Shown: one piece after another, positions 31,346-43,766 of the stretch
Layout: the number at the start of each line of letters is the position of its first letter
Numbering within the stretch: the stretch's first letter is position 1
From: Alisma plantago-aquatica
Taxonomy: Eukaryota; Streptophyta; Magnoliopsida; Alismatales; Alismataceae
Reading direction: 5' to 3'
Length of the DNA stretch: 64,000 nucleotides
NCBI GenBank assembly: GCA_963693085.1
Contig: OY856411.1
Location: 65,220,001-65,284,000, forward strand
Made by a program: the position numbers and the translations under genes
The notes under the pieces: model-generated
Database searches by the model: none
The model's input: the letters and a program-made list of their open reading frames with translations, nothing else
Told to the model about the DNA's origin: nothing

Positions 31346-31870
31346 AGTAAATGATGGAAAGAAGATCGATGGGGTGGAGGTCGATGGGTTACGTGTCAAT
31401 GATGTGGAGGTCGATTGGGGTAGATTCGATGGCTTATAAGTCAATGGTGATGATGGAAGCTAAAGGGTTGATGGTAGGTGGATGGGTAGAAGGTTCATGG
31501 GTGAAAGAAGAAGGGTTTGTCGATAAAAAGTTGATGGGTTTGTGGGTGGTGGAGGTTGATGGATGGAAGATAAAGGGTTGATCGATGGGTGGAAGATAAA
31601 GAGTTGGCCAATGGGTGGAGGTCCATGGGTGAAAGATGAAATGTTGGTCGATGGGTGGAGGTCAATGGGTGGAAGAGGAAGTGTTTGTCAATGGTTAGAA
31701 GAGGAATATATTGTCAATGGGTGGAGGTCAATGGGTGGAAGAGGAAGGGTTGGTCGATGGGTGGAGGTTTATGGGAAGGTGGTGGTGATGAAGGTTATGG
31801 ATGGAGGAGATGCCTAGGTGGTGGGGATGGCGGAGATGGTGGAAATGGTGGAGGTAGTGGGGGTCGATGG
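31346..31870 (+). repeat. GATGGGTGGAGGTC minisatellite in copia leader
   Basis: A purine-rich, variable repeat of 'gatgggtggaggtcaatgggtggaagaggaag'-like units runs for about 0.5 kb. Several overlapping open frames exist only because the repeat lacks stops. On the minus strand it lies directly downstream of a copia primer site, as pyrimidine-rich leader sequence. Confidence 0.85.
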
Positions 31871-31912
31871 AATGGGCGGGGGTTGATGGGATGGATTAGG
31901 GAGGATCGAACA

Positions 31913-31924
31913 TGTTTGATACCA
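31913..31924 (-). other. Copia primer-binding site
   Basis: On the minus strand TGGTATCAAACA matches TGGTATCAGAGC through its first eight bases. It lies just downstream of the copia LTR. Confidence 0.55.
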
Positions 31925-32173
31925 TATAGAATGGAAAAACCTTTATTTGATATATTAGAAAAAGTTACAATGCACTCTCTTTTATAGGACAAGAGAGTAA
32001 GAGTGAACTAGAACTAGGAAATATGGGATAAAATAAAAGCTAAAGACAAGACATGTCTTAAGAACATAACAAAACACATAGCACAAGATAATGCATAAAA
32101 CATATATACTAATATTAATCTAGTAAATGTGGAGAGTGCAATGAATAATTAAATATATATATTCTCCAAAATA
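31925..32173 (-). repeat. Copia 5' LTR, minus strand
   Basis: Read on the minus strand, about 250 bases start GGAGAATATATATA, carry a TATA box TATAAAAGAGAG (31975-31986) and an AATAAA signal (31943-31952 region), and end just before a primer site. Size and layout are typical of Ty1/copia LTRs. Together with the leader at 31307-31912 it is probably the 5' end of the copia relic at 23195-26500, separated from it by the CACTA element. Confidence 0.65.
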
Positions 32174-32372
32174 TTCATTTCATGTGTTTGATGTGATCGC
32201 ACATATATTGATTGGTTCCTTTAGATGAAACCCCACTTCACCTTGAGGTTAGGGTTTGGGTGTGAAGGGTGTTTATTGTATTTTTTAATCTACATGTATG
32301 GAATTGGTGTGAGATTGAAATTGAATACTATTTTATGGCTTGTGTAAACTTAGAAACCATGTGTTTGAAGTA

Positions 32373-32500
32373 CAATTGGGGTTAGATTTGTTTTGAAGAT
32401 GTTGTATGCTTGTGGTCCATTCTGGACCCTAAATCACAGTTGGGGTTAGATTTGTTTTGAAGATGTTGTATGCTTGTGGTCCATTCTGGAACCTAAATCA
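32373..32500. repeat. Tandem duplication, 64-bp unit x2
   Basis: Units 32373-32436 and 32437-32500 ('caattggggttag...ctaaatca') differ at only two positions by eye, so the duplication is young relative to its surroundings. Confidence 0.95.
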
Positions 32501-33106
32501 CCTAAAGTTTTTCAAAAGTTTGGTATGATTATTGTTTGAGATCTATCTAGACAATTGGGTTTTGAATATACAAAATGGTTAGCAACAATCATAGGGTTGG
32601 GACACTTATGGTACAAGAGACCTAGGGTGATTTGATCCTATGTAGACTAAGGATGTCATGATATAGCGTGTTCTTGTGTGTTCTACAACCTAATTACAAA
32701 GATAAGATGTTGTAGATATGTTAAGACAACATGAAGAACATGAAGATGAGAAAAATTAACTTATCTTAGAGCAATGCCAAGCATAAGAACAAAGAAGGGG
32801 TCAATCATAAAGAGTACCCAGGGCAAGAATTGCATACCCATCATTGTTTTCTAGTCTAGTTTATCCCTGCTTGCAATGTTAAGAAAGATGAAATGTTGTT
32901 TTGTTTGACCAAGGCACTGTATATCTATTTCATAATGACATGCACTACTACCACTAGGTGAGCATGCACATAGTCAAGTAATACAAACAAATCATTGTGT
33001 AGAGCTAGCATGATATATATTTTGGTCATTTAGATAAAAAATGTTGATTTATGGTTAATAAAACTCAGTAAGACTTATTGTAACCAATATAAACTCTATG
33101 AGAGGA

Positions 33107-33196
33107 AGAAACCACATGACATGCACCTACTTGAAGGAAGGGTTGACCACAAGAAACCATATGACATGTACCTACTTAAAGGAAGGGTTGGCCATT
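33107..33196. repeat. Tandem duplication, 45-bp unit x2
   Basis: Units 33107-33151 and 33152-33196 ('agaaaccacatgacatgcacc...') differ at a handful of bases. Confidence 0.9.
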
Positions 33197-33991
33197 GGTG
33201 GGCTAGGAGGAAGGGACATGGGTTTTATAATGGACCAACTAGACTAACTTTAGACTATAATTTTAGAGTATATACCTCTTGCAATCATATCTCTGGGAAA
33301 AATGAGCCCACTTGAGAGTCTCAATAAAACAAAATCATGTATGTGAATTGACATTAACGAAATCAATGGGTTTGATGTGTTTGCCCACATATATCATGAA
33401 CTAATGAGGATATTTAATTATGTTTTGATGAGGGACTCAATATGTAGAACAAAGGGTGACATCGATGTTAGAATCAAAATATGACTTTTCATCCTTTGTC
33501 AAGGTAGCACAAAGGATTGACATAGTGGTAATAGTTTGAGGTGAGTTTTAGTTTGTAATATACTGAAATCTACCTATCCTAAATCTAGAAAGTCCTAATC
33601 CTAAAATTACAAGTTCATTGTGCTTAGATCTTTACAATTGGCCAAACAAGGTTAAGTATACACCCTAATACTTTTTAACCATAATGGCCTTATAATTCAC
33701 ATAACATGAATAAATCAAATGTAACACTAACAATGGATACATGAAACCCTGACCAAGCTTAGAACCAACTAACCCTAATAAGATAATGACCTGTGTAAGG
33801 AGTAGGACCCAGGAGGGGATCCCTTCCTCACTAAATTTAAGGAATATATCCATCTAATCCAAACACACAAATAAGCATACTGAAATAGGTGTAATTTTTT
33901 AATTTCTCAAATAATGGTATACAAGAATAACCAAAGTATAGAAACAAAATAATAAATCATGACTGGTTGATGGTGTGTTGTATTAGAAATG

Positions 33992-35077
33992 ACAGGTTCA
34001 TGTTTTCACATGACAGTGTGTTGTATTAGCATGACAGGTTGTGTGTACCTCGAGACAGTGATTTGAAAGAACAAATTCTTGAGGAAGCACATGCATCGAT
34101 GTACGCTATGCTACCAGGTAACACTAAGATGTGCAGGAATCTTAAGGAGTTGTATTGGTGGCCTGGTATGGAAAGAATGTAGCTGAGTATATGACTAGGT
34201 GTAGTGTGTATCAGCAGGTTAAGGCTGAGTACCAGAAACCTGTAGGTACCTTGCAATCTCTTCCTATACCAGAATGGAAGTTGGAACATATCACAATGGA
34301 TTTTGTGGTAGGGTTACCTAGGACACCTAGAGGTTGTGACTCGATATGAATGATTGTGGATAGAATAATTTAGTTTGCTCACTTTCTTCATGTCAAGTCA
34401 ACCTTTGATGTTCTGAAGTTGGCTAAGATATTTGTGAGTGAGATAGTTAGGTTTCCTGGTATTCCAGTTTCAATCATATCAGATTGAGATCCTAAGTTCA
34501 CATCCATGTTTTGGAATCAGTTGCATCGTGCTTTGGTCACAAAATTAAGATTCAGTACAACTTTTCACCCGTAGACGGATGGTCAGTTTGAGAGGACCAT
34601 TCAGACTCTTGAGGACATGCTGAGAGCAGTTGATAGTTGCTCAGGACAGACAAAAGAGTCATGCCGAGAAGAGGCATTGACCTCTTAGAGTTTGAGGTTA
34701 GTGATGAAGTGTATCTGAAAGTTTCACCATGGAAAGGAGTGTTGAGGTTTGGCAAGAGAGGCAAACTAACTCCTAGATTTATGGGCCCATATCCTATCAT
34801 TGAGAGGATTGGACTTGTATCATATAAGTTGGATTTGCCATCCGAGTTGGCTAATTTACATGATTTATTTCATATATCAATGTTAAAGAAATGTTATCCT
34901 GGTACAGAAAAGAGAATGTACCCAAAACCTATACAACTTGGACTTGATGTGTTTTATGTTGAAGGTTCAGTTCAATTAGTTGACCCGAGGATCAAGAAGT
35001 TTAAGAATCACAAGATACCATTAGTGATAGATCTGTGGAAGAATCATAACCTAGAGGAAGTCACGTGGGAGTTTTGA
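33992..35077 (+). pseudogene. Gypsy integrase/C-terminal relic (copy 1)
   Basis: Pieces in order: integrase zinc-finger end (MTRCSVYQQVKAEYQKP), core start (LPIPEWKLEHITMDFVVGLPRTPRG), a segment with VPVSIISD-like decay and [24 protein letters not shown] sequence, then a C-terminal tail (VYLKVSPWKGVLRFGKRGKLTPRFMGPYPIIERIG, then a final KNHNLEEVTWEF chromodomain-like end). About 100 codons between the core and the tail are missing. In-frame TAG (after GMERM) and TGA (after CDSI) break it. The same deletion and stops occur in copy 2 at 41024-42109. It fits the chromovirus (Tekay/Del/Reina-like) gypsy lineage. Confidence 0.85.
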
Positions 35078-37465
35078 GTCAGAAATGCGTAACCAATTTC
35101 CTTTTTCTCTTTTAGGAATTTCGGGGTGAAATTCTTATAAGGGAGGGAGATTGTTATGACCCACGCTGAGGTTAGCCAGTAAATACCTCAATTAGCATGA
35201 AACACCTTGATTAGTGTTGAGTATATTATTAAATAGCATGATTGACTAAAATAATCTAAATCATGAATCAATAGTTGAGATTTAATCATATGAGGTAATT
35301 AATGATGATAGCAATGTTGATTATTAAGTTCATTATGTTGAATCAAGTAATCACAGATGCAATTTGAGCTTTGATCCAGTGAAACAATCTAATCAGTATG
35401 CTTTCATGCCTTGAGTAGGTAGAGGAGTTCGTGCTTGAAATGATGCAAAAGAAATCATCTAAATCGGACCCCCGAGGCCATAGTTATGGCATTTTTGAGA
35501 ATCTTGGACTTGAGATGCAATTTTTCCAATTATTCACCCCTTTAGTGGGTCGGTTGATTTTTTCTTTTCCTGTAACTTATCTTCTCCACGTGATCAATTG
35601 AAGTAGAGCAGCCGTAGAAGCGGCGCTCGTCTGAGAGCAGTAGAAGGGGGGATGTGCCTTGCGATTTTGGGGCGATTTGAAGGGTAAAAGTAGCCATCGA
35701 CCTCCGTCCTCCTTCCTCCACTTTTTCCATTCCTCGACCACGCCCTAGCAGCTCCACTGTTGTGCCCAACCTGCATCTCCAGCTGCTGCACGGCACTCCA
35801 GCTAGCAGCAGCATCCATGGCTCGATTGAGCAAGAAAGGAGGAGGGGCGGGGCAATCCTTGGTTCCTGAGGCTCCGCAGCACCCTGAACTAGCAGGCGAT
35901 GACGTTCTCATCTCCTTCCTCCACTCCATCGCATAGCCACCAGCACCCTGCCTAGCAGCTTGGGTGGCCGATTCATGGAGCTGCGTCTGCAGCCTAGCAG
36001 CAACGCGAGATGGTGGCCGTTTAGGGCTTGGAAAGGCCACTCCAGTGGCACCCCTCCTTCTTCTACCTTCCCCCTCCACCCTTGACCTAGGTACATGCTT
36101 GGCAAACAATCAGCAGTAGGGGCGTCGCCCAGCAATCAGCAGCAACTGCTGCAAGAAGCAATGGCCAGGAGGCCATTTGGGTGCGAGCAACAGCCCCAAG
36201 CTATGCTCTTGACTTCGAATGAGAGGTCCAAGCTAGGTATTTCAGCTTCCAGTCCTGATTCGGCCATCAATTGAGCAGTTTCCACCGTGTGTGAAGCTGC
36301 TGTTGCAGTTGGTTTGTAAACAAAATAACCAAAGGTAGAAGAAGACTTGCGTGTGCCCATAAACTAGACTCTAGATGCATTTTCGGACGAATCCGGACAT
36401 CCCGAATTATGGTGAGTAGCGTTTCATTCATTCATCATGATTAAACTCAAATAATCAGACGTTTCGATTTAAGCCGTGTTATTCGTAGATTCCAGTGTTT
36501 ATGTAGGTGTCGGGCAGCGCCGACACCGTTCGACGCCTAAATTGCACGTTTGAATTATTAACGAGGCTTGACGCTAATTAGTTGACTGAAATGTGAAATG
36601 TGATTAGGTGAAATTTTACGATTAATCGAAACCCAATTTATTTGATTAAATGTCGAAATGAGTAGTACACGATGAGAAACTGGGAATTTTGGATATAAAC
36701 CCAGACTGTATGAAATTTTATAAATCAAACGACACACAATTACAAGAAAAGAATGATGTTGTGAAAAATATCAAAGAAACCTTAGATGCACGCTCTAGGT
36801 CATATTTAACGTGAATGATTTAATATTTTATCAAATTGACACACTTCTCAAGAAATATATTGAAATTCCCAATTATTTATAAATAATTCGTTCCATGATA
36901 ATAATTTAACTCTTATTTGAGTTAAGAGGTGCTCAACTCGAGAAATCATTTGAAATGTCAATTAATATTAATAATATGTGTTATGATGAGTAATTATAAA
37001 CTTAAACAAGTTATGAGATGCATAACCCAAGATTAGGGTTATTGCCCACGTCTTTATATTAAATCTTGCCATGACAAGTGATTATACCCATAATTGAGTT
37101 AAATGACGCATGACTCAGATTTTGGGTTGATGTGCACGGATTTTGAGGAATTTTAGCTGATTGGCAAATGTTATTGACGATTGCATATAAATAGAATAAA
37201 TTGTTTTTATTAGCTTGTTACAATTCCAATGTGGATATGCCAAGTTGATATGAATATTATTATTTAAGAATTTTAGCCTGCCTGCATGCATATTGATATT
37301 GATTTCTCAGTAAATCACAAGTGGACATGTAATTAGATTATTTAAGAATTTGAAATTTGCATGCGTGCTTATTATGTTGAATCTCTTGATATTTGTAATA
37401 CCTGAATATACAGCTTGTCCAGTTTGAAATGATATTCATGTTACGTTATAAGCTTCGATTAAATT

Positions 37466-37588
37466 GAAGAGATATCATGGACATACCCGAGTCAAGTATT
37501 AAATGAGAAGAGATATCATGGAAATACCAGAGTTAAGTATTAAATGAGAAGAGATATCATGGAAATACCAAAGTCCATAATAAGTAAG
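37466..37588. repeat. 41-bp tandem repeat x3 in LTR
   Basis: Units start at 37466, 37507 and 37548 ('gaagagatatcatggaaata...'), nearly identical. Confidence 0.9.
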
Positions 37589-37694
37589 AGAGAGATGCAA
37601 TGTAGTAAGAGCCTTTCTAGAATAATAAAATATTAGATTAAGGACCCTGACACCGTAGAACCCCTTTGTGAGGTCTGTGCCTTAGGGGTGAAAT

Positions 37695-37919
37695 GGCTCA
37701 ATCCTGGGGATACGCCTAGGTAGTTGAAGACTCGTGTCCAACACTTACCGAATGTCTCGGTGACACGAGAGCTGAGAGGTAGGGTCCCAGCTCAACCCTG
37801 GGGATACGCCCAGGTGGTCGGAGACTCGAGGTAGTGTCCCGGCTCAACCCTGGGGATACGCCTAGGTGGTCGGAGACGTCCCGGCTTAACCCTGGGGATA
37901 CGTCCAGGTGGTCGGAGAC
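37695..37919. repeat. Four-copy LTR minisatellite
   Basis: Four copies of a block of about 37 bases (GGCTCAACCCTGGGGATACG followed by 'cctaggtggtcggagac') begin near 37695, 37788, 37841 and 37883, with variable spacers. It is GC-rich and hairpin-prone. Confidence 0.9.
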
Positions 37920-38877
37920 TTAGAGACCCTCTGCCTGTGTACTCAACCAGAGGAGGAGTCTAGCGTGCACCCATTTGTGAGTGCCACGAGGCCACAGATC
38001 CTGTGGGTCCTGTAGCAGACCAGGACGGAAAGTCAGACTTAACATTTTCCGGGTGTGTCGCTAAGTCTTGTATGGTGGGATTGTAGTTCGCTACGGATCT
38101 TCATATGCGGAGTACACTGCATATGATCATGGCATAAGATAAAATGTGTTCATATAGGTTCACAGAGTTTCTGATAAGTTAAAGAGTTAGAAAGGTTTTA
38201 AGTTCAGATTTGCATTAATTGTTCTTTAAATAGAATGTTGATATTCCCTGTTATTTAATTGTTTCAATAACTTTGCAGTAATTATTACTTGATGAAACGT
38301 TGCTATTTCCTATTATTTAAATTAAACTACTTAGACCTGCTCAGTGTAGTATTTCTTGTATATTAATCTGAATAATAAAACTGATGAGTTGTTTAGTGAT
38401 GGTTGGGTGAAATTCTACTCACTGAGACAGTAGCTCACCAACCTACTGAAATATTTTTCAGGTCTACGTCAGCACGAGGAGGCTGAAGGATAGTATCACT
38501 CGAGTACATAGAAGGTAGTTAATAGTTAGTTAGAGGTCTCTTAGTCCTTTCCCCTCGCTCCTTGGGACATGGTGTGGTAGAGAGAGAGAATGTAAAGTAG
38601 TATGTAATTTGGTTTTCAATTTACTGTTGTAATTTATATTCTGCAGATAATATGTAATAAGTTGATTAAACTCTGAGATATCTTTCAAGATTTAGAAATA
38701 GTAAGTTTGCTTCCGCAGTTATTAAGGTTTCAGTTTATTGCAAATTATAAGATTTTTCCTTTAAGTTGAATTTAAGTGATCAAGAAAAGAAAAAGTTAAG
38801 AGCAATTTTCTGAGGGTGACTCCCGGGTCTTCGGGGTCATTAGAGATGGCACGGGGATTGGGGCGTCACAAAAAATT

Positions 38878-38889
38878 TGGTATCAGAGC
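38878..38889 (+). other. Primer-binding site (Met-tRNA)
   Basis: Exact TGGTATCAGAGC, seven bases after the LTR end at 38870. Confidence 0.9.
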
Positions 38890-40719
38890 ATAGGTTGAGT
38901 ACCTAGTTACTCTAAGTCAAGGTCAGGGGACGATAAGATACCAATAGGATTAGGACTTAGGTGTCTTTCTTCTAACTGCAATTTTATAATAGGAAGTGTT
39001 CTGTTATACTATTGTAGATAGTAGGAAGATGACGTGGTCATGAGAACCAAGTAAAGAGCTTGTGTCGAATAGTTAGGGATCATTAGGATCGAAAGATAGA
39101 GTTATAAGTGAGGTACATAAAAAGTGACATGTCTTTAGCTCTGGGAGGTCTGAGTATTTAGATACCCTGGCCAGGTATCTGAATACTTAGATTGACCAGT
39201 ATCAAGCTACTCTGTCTACTCTTCTCTGGATGCCCTAGCCAGGTATGTAGAGGAAGGATAGGCTAGAGAGAAACCTTAGGGTTAAGAAATTAGAAATTAA
39301 TATAAGAGTAGGAGATTAAATATAGGATGTGATGCAACTCTTGCTTTATATTGCTTATTTGATTAAAGATCGCTAGAAATACTCTTATATGCATGAATTT
39401 AGATTTTCAGTTTGTAAAATAAATATGATTCTTTTATATTGTTGTGTGTCATGAAGCGATTCATATATTGTTTACATTCTTTGTATTAAGTAGACCAGAA
39501 GTTATGCTTAAATGAGTTTGCCCTAAGTGGATATTATATCCACATGTTTGAGATTATTCGGAGTTGGTTAAACTTGAGTAGCTCTTGGCTTCAGGAGTAT
39601 AGGTTTGGCCTGGTCCGGCTGGCAGGATGCGTTACTGGGATTTAATGACTCCTATTAACAGTATAATAAGAGTAGACTCTAGATAATTTAGACCAATATC
39701 ATAGCAAGAATTTACATACACTAAGATGTTGAGATATAAGGGAAATATTAAAACAACTAAAAAGTAGCTGGAATTGATATCAGAGACTCAACGTTGGAAC
39801 CTCATATGAGCAATCCTTAATTGGAAATAAAGGAACATGAGACAAGGTTCAGATTAAGTTTAATGATTAGTATCCTATGAACTCTAAATATGAGAATATG
39901 GAAAAGAAATGATAAAAGTATGTAAGGGCTAAGATAGTAAGAATCAACCAAGGAATGGATCATGTAATGGAGTAAAATACTTTTATGTACTTCAAAGCAA
40001 AGGGAAAATAGAAGAGTTAAGTATACAATAAGTATATAGAAATAAAGAGACTTTGGAAGAGCTACATGATATACATGAAGAAATGTGTATATTAGAAAAT
40101 GAATCATATATGGTGCATAACTACCATGGTAGAGACGTCTAAGTGAATGAAACAATGACACACAATATGATGATGAAACCCTAGCAGGGTAAATTGAGAA
40201 TGTAACTTATCTGAATGTTCAAGTAAGAGAAACAAAATTTTAGTGATAAGATAAGGAAGACTTTAATAAAACTTATGAGATCCAAAGTTTGAATTTCAAA
40301 CTAAGGAAGCAAAGTCACATTACAATAATGATATGCTACTGATAAGGATCAAACCCTAGAATGTTTAGGGTTGTAGTAGTTCAAGGGATGTCGCTAGTGA
40401 TTTGACCTTGAATACTAACATCTCTATAAAATAAGATCATGAGATTTGCAATATGAAAGGTAAGCTAGCACTAATAAAATCCAGGGTCTAAAGGTAGCTA
40501 ATATGAAAGGTAGATAAACAATATGAAAATTACTTGGAGAAAAGAGTTAGATATAAATTTGAAATGTAATAAGTGTGTTTGAAACAAAAGGAGAAATACA
40601 AAATAAGTGAAGTGCATTATGAAATAAATTCTTACAAGTAATAACAAGAAGTAAGTAGCATAGAATGAGGAGTATTACTCGATACCTGATCTGAAATTAG
40701 TTGTTGTAGTTCATGTTCT
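38890..40719 (+). other. Decayed gypsy gag/5' pol region
   Basis: About 1.8 kb without a usable frame. By position it should encode Gag and protease. A near-perfect palindrome lies at 39153-39190 (core ACCCTGGCCAGGT), with a related copy near 44931. I see no zinc knuckle or protease motif. Confidence 0.45.
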
Positions 40720-42109
40720 TAAGACATGGTGTCACTATCTTTATGATGTAACGATAGATTATCATCTAGAAAGGTGAATGTGGTAGCAGATGCTCTGAGC
40801 AGAAAGTCTAGTTCAACAGTTGATGCATTCTTTATGGCATGTTTCAAGAGAAACCTGCTAGTAGAAATGCGGAAGTTGAACTTGGACTTAGAGGTGACAG
40901 AGAAGAGTGGTTTGATTGCACAGATGCAAGTCAAGCCTACTTTTTATGATCAGATCAAGAAACTACAACAGGGTGACAGTGAGTTACACCAAATCATGCA
41001 TAATATGACAAAGGGAAAGAGACCAGACTTCATGTTTTCAGATGATGGTGTGTTGTATTAGCATGACAGGTTGTGTGTACCTCGAGACAGTGATTTGAAA
41101 GAATAGATTCTTGAGGAAGCACATGCATCGATGTACGCTATGCTTCCAGGTAACACTAAGATGTGCATGAATCTTAAGGAGTTGTATTGGTGGCCTGGTA
41201 TGGAAAGAATGTAGCTGAGTATATGACTAGGTGCAGTGTGTATCAGCAGGTTAAGGCTGAGTACCAGAAACCTGTAGGTACCTTGCAATCTCTTCCTATA
41301 CCAGAATGGAAGTGGGAACATATCACAATGGATTTTGTGGTAGGGTTACCTAGGACACCTAGAGGTTGTGACTCGATATGAATGATTGTGGATAGACTAA
41401 TTTAGTTTGCTCACATTCTTCATGTCAAGTCAACCTTTGATGTTCCGAAGTTGGCTAAGATATTTGTGGATGAGATAGTTAGGTTGCCTGGTATTCCAGT
41501 TTCAATCATATCAGATTGAGATCCTAAGTTCACATCCATGTTTTAGAATCAGTTGCATCGTGCTTTGGTCACAAAATTAAGATTCAGTACAACTTTTCAC
41601 CCGCAGACGGATGGTCAGTTTGAGAGGACCATTCAGACTCTTGAGGACATGCTGAGAGCAGTTGATAGTTGCTCAGGATAGACAAAAGAGTCATGCCGAG
41701 AAGAGGCGTTGACCTCTTAGAGTTTGAGGTTAGTGATGAAGTGTATCTGAAAGTTTCACCATGGAAAGGAGTGTTGAGGTTTGGCAAGAGAGGCAAACTA
41801 ACTCCTAGATTTATGGGCCCATATCCTATCATTGAGAGGATTGGACTTGTAGCATATAAGTTGGATTTGCCATCCGAGTTGGCTAATTTACATGATATAT
41901 TTCATATATCAATGTCAAAGAAATGTTATCCTGGTACAGAAAAGAGAATGTACCCAAAACCTATACAACTTGGACTTGATGTGTTTTATGTTGAAGGTTC
42001 AGTTCAATTAGTTGACCCGAGGATTAAGAAGTTTAAGAATCACGAGATACCATTAGTGATAGATCTGTGGAAGAATCATAACCTAGAGGAAGTCACGTGG
42101 GAGTTTTGA
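40720..42109 (+). pseudogene. Gypsy RNase H-integrase relic (copy 2)
   Basis: It starts with a remnant of RNase H (HVLKTWCHYLYD, then VTIDYH), skips about 30 expected codons, and continues VNVVADALSRKSSSTVDAFF. After a linker it reaches the TAG after GVLY, then the same integrase and C-terminal fragments as copy 1: MTRCSVYQQVKAEYQKP, EWKWEHITMDFVVGL and VYLKVSPWKGVLRFGKRGKLTPRF. It shares copy 1's roughly 100-codon deletion and stop codons and is about 97-98% similar by eye. The element is defective and non-autonomous. Confidence 0.85.
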
Positions 42110-42183
42110 GTCAGAATTGCGTAACCAATTTCCTTTTTCTCTTTTAGGAATTTCGGGGTGAAATTCTTATAAGGGAGGGAGAT

Positions 42184-42813
42184 TGTTATGACCCACGTTG
42201 AGCTTAGCCAGTAAATACCTCAATTAGCATGAAACACCTTGATTAGTGTTGAATATATTATTAAATAGCATGATTGATTAAAATAAGCTAAATCATGAAT
42301 CAATAGTTGAGATTTACTCATATGAGGTAATTAATGATGATAGCAATGTTGATTATTAAGTTCATTAAGTTGAATCAAGTAATCACAGATGCAATTTGAG
42401 CTTTGATCCAGTGAAACAGTCTAATCATTATGCTTTCATGCCTTGAGTAGGTAGAGGAGTTTGTTCTTGAAATGATGCAAAAGAAATCATCTAAATCGGA
42501 CCCCCGAGGCCATAGTTATGGCATTTTTGAGAATCTTGGACTTGAGATGCAATTTTTCCAATTATTCACCCCTTTAGTGGGTCGGTTGATTTTTTTCTTT
42601 TCCTGTAACTTATCTTCTCCACGCGATCAATTGAAGCAGAGCAGCCACAGAAGCGGTGCTCGACTGAGAGCAGTAGAAGGGGGGCTGCGCCTTGCGATTT
42701 TGGGGCGATTTGAAGGGTAAAAGTAGCCATCGACCTCCGTCCTCCTTCCTCCACTTTTTCCATTCCTCGACCACGCCCTAGCGGCTCCACTGTTGCACCC
42801 AACCTGCACTCTT
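42184..42813 (+). repeat. Truncated LTR, copy of 35152 LTR
   Basis: It starts TGTTATGACCCACG like the 35152 LTR and stays closely similar until about 42813 ('caacctgca'), where similarity stops abruptly and a different LTR begins. Confidence 0.85.
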
Positions 42814-43637
42814 AGGGCATAAGTGTGATTGAAAAATGCAATCAGTCGTGTAGCATATCTGTTTTAGGATCAAATATGGAAAACATTGATTGATGAACAA
42901 TTCAGTTATACATCTTACTTGATAGATGTTATTTATGTTTCTTTACATTCCTTGCAAAACAGATAGTTGATTTATGACTCTACCATGGGTAGAAGCAATG
43001 CTCTCCTTAAGAAAGGAGATTATCTCATTCTATTCATATACTGATTTATCTTGTCTATTAATATAAAAAGAACCTCTACTTAGTTTATAAATGCTTAATC
43101 AGTGATAATAATATGATCGGCGGAGAGTTATATCTCTTGTTGAGACAATTGTCTCACCCCATGGGATCCACAATTTTTTTAGGTGGACGTACATGAGGTA
43201 GTGGAGACCATACAACAAAGGGAGGACAACAACACCAAGGGCAGCAGTAGCATCTCAGGTTGAGTGTGATGTTTGTCGTGTCTTGTAAATATAAGTCCTA
43301 TGTGTCGTCTGTGTACTCTCAGGTCCTTGGAATAAGTACGTAATAGTTTTATGAACGATCTCAGATTTTTGCTTGTATGCCTCGAGGTTTTATGTTGCTT
43401 ATGTATAGTTTGGCAAAGCAACTGTTATATGTTATCCTCGAGATGAAATGGTACATGGTATGTACAATGTGAACCATGATGTATGTAGTACTTTGGTTAT
43501 TTTCTTTAGAGTTTCTTGGAAATGGATATCCTTGCAAATGGTTTTAATTTTTAGTGATTTTTTTTATCTGCTATTTATGTTTTATTCCGCTTAATTATAA
43601 CTATTTGTTTGTCATTTTGATGATGGTCATTTCAAGT
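42814..43637 (+). repeat. 3' part of a different gypsy LTR
   Basis: The segment ends ATTTCA and is followed by an exact Met-tRNA primer site. It does not match the end of the 35152 LTR, so another element contributes here. The join at 42813 is probably a deletion or recombination point. Confidence 0.5.
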
Positions 43638-43649
43638 TTGGTATCAGAG
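43638..43649 (+). other. Primer-binding site (Met-tRNA)
   Basis: Exact TGGTATCAGAGC downstream of the LTR fragment and 118 bases before a gag-like start. Confidence 0.85.
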
Positions 43650-43766
43650 CTTAAGGTTCGCTGAGTCTACAGAGACATAGGACTAAGGTGTTGTGTCTGT
43701 TCTAGTGTCCACCAGTATATCTTATAGTTACTTCTGCTTATGTAGAAGATAGAGTAAAGCTTAAAG

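Larger units (their letters stand above)
32174..33991. other. AT-rich stretch, no gene seen
   Basis: No frame longer than about 65 codons and no transposon domain is visible on either strand. The only structure is two small tandem duplications, listed separately. It could be decayed repeat or older unique DNA. Confidence 0.5.
35152..38870 (+). repeat. 3.7-kb gypsy LTR
   Basis: It starts TGTTATGACCC just after a purine tract (AAGGGAGGGAGA) and ends GGGGCGTCACA, followed seven bases on by a Met-tRNA primer site. Its first 0.63 kb recurs at 42184-42813. It contains a GC-rich block at about 35560-36360, whose antisense open frames look non-functional, and two minisatellites. It serves both as the 3' LTR of the unit on its left and the 5' LTR of the unit on its right. 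Confidence 0.85.

Noticed and set aside
31351..31987. Overlapping open frames rich in M-G-G-W (76-110 codons)
   Set aside because: They lie wholly in the purine-rich minisatellite, which simply lacks stop codons in several frames.
35542..36360. Antisense open frames up to 171 codons in the GC-rich part of the 3.7-kb LTR
   Set aside because: The partial copy at 42566-42813 keeps only fragments of the frame with different reading. Composition (Arg/Ala/Pro/Ser-rich) is typical of chance frames in GC-rich LTR DNA, and no domain is recognisable.
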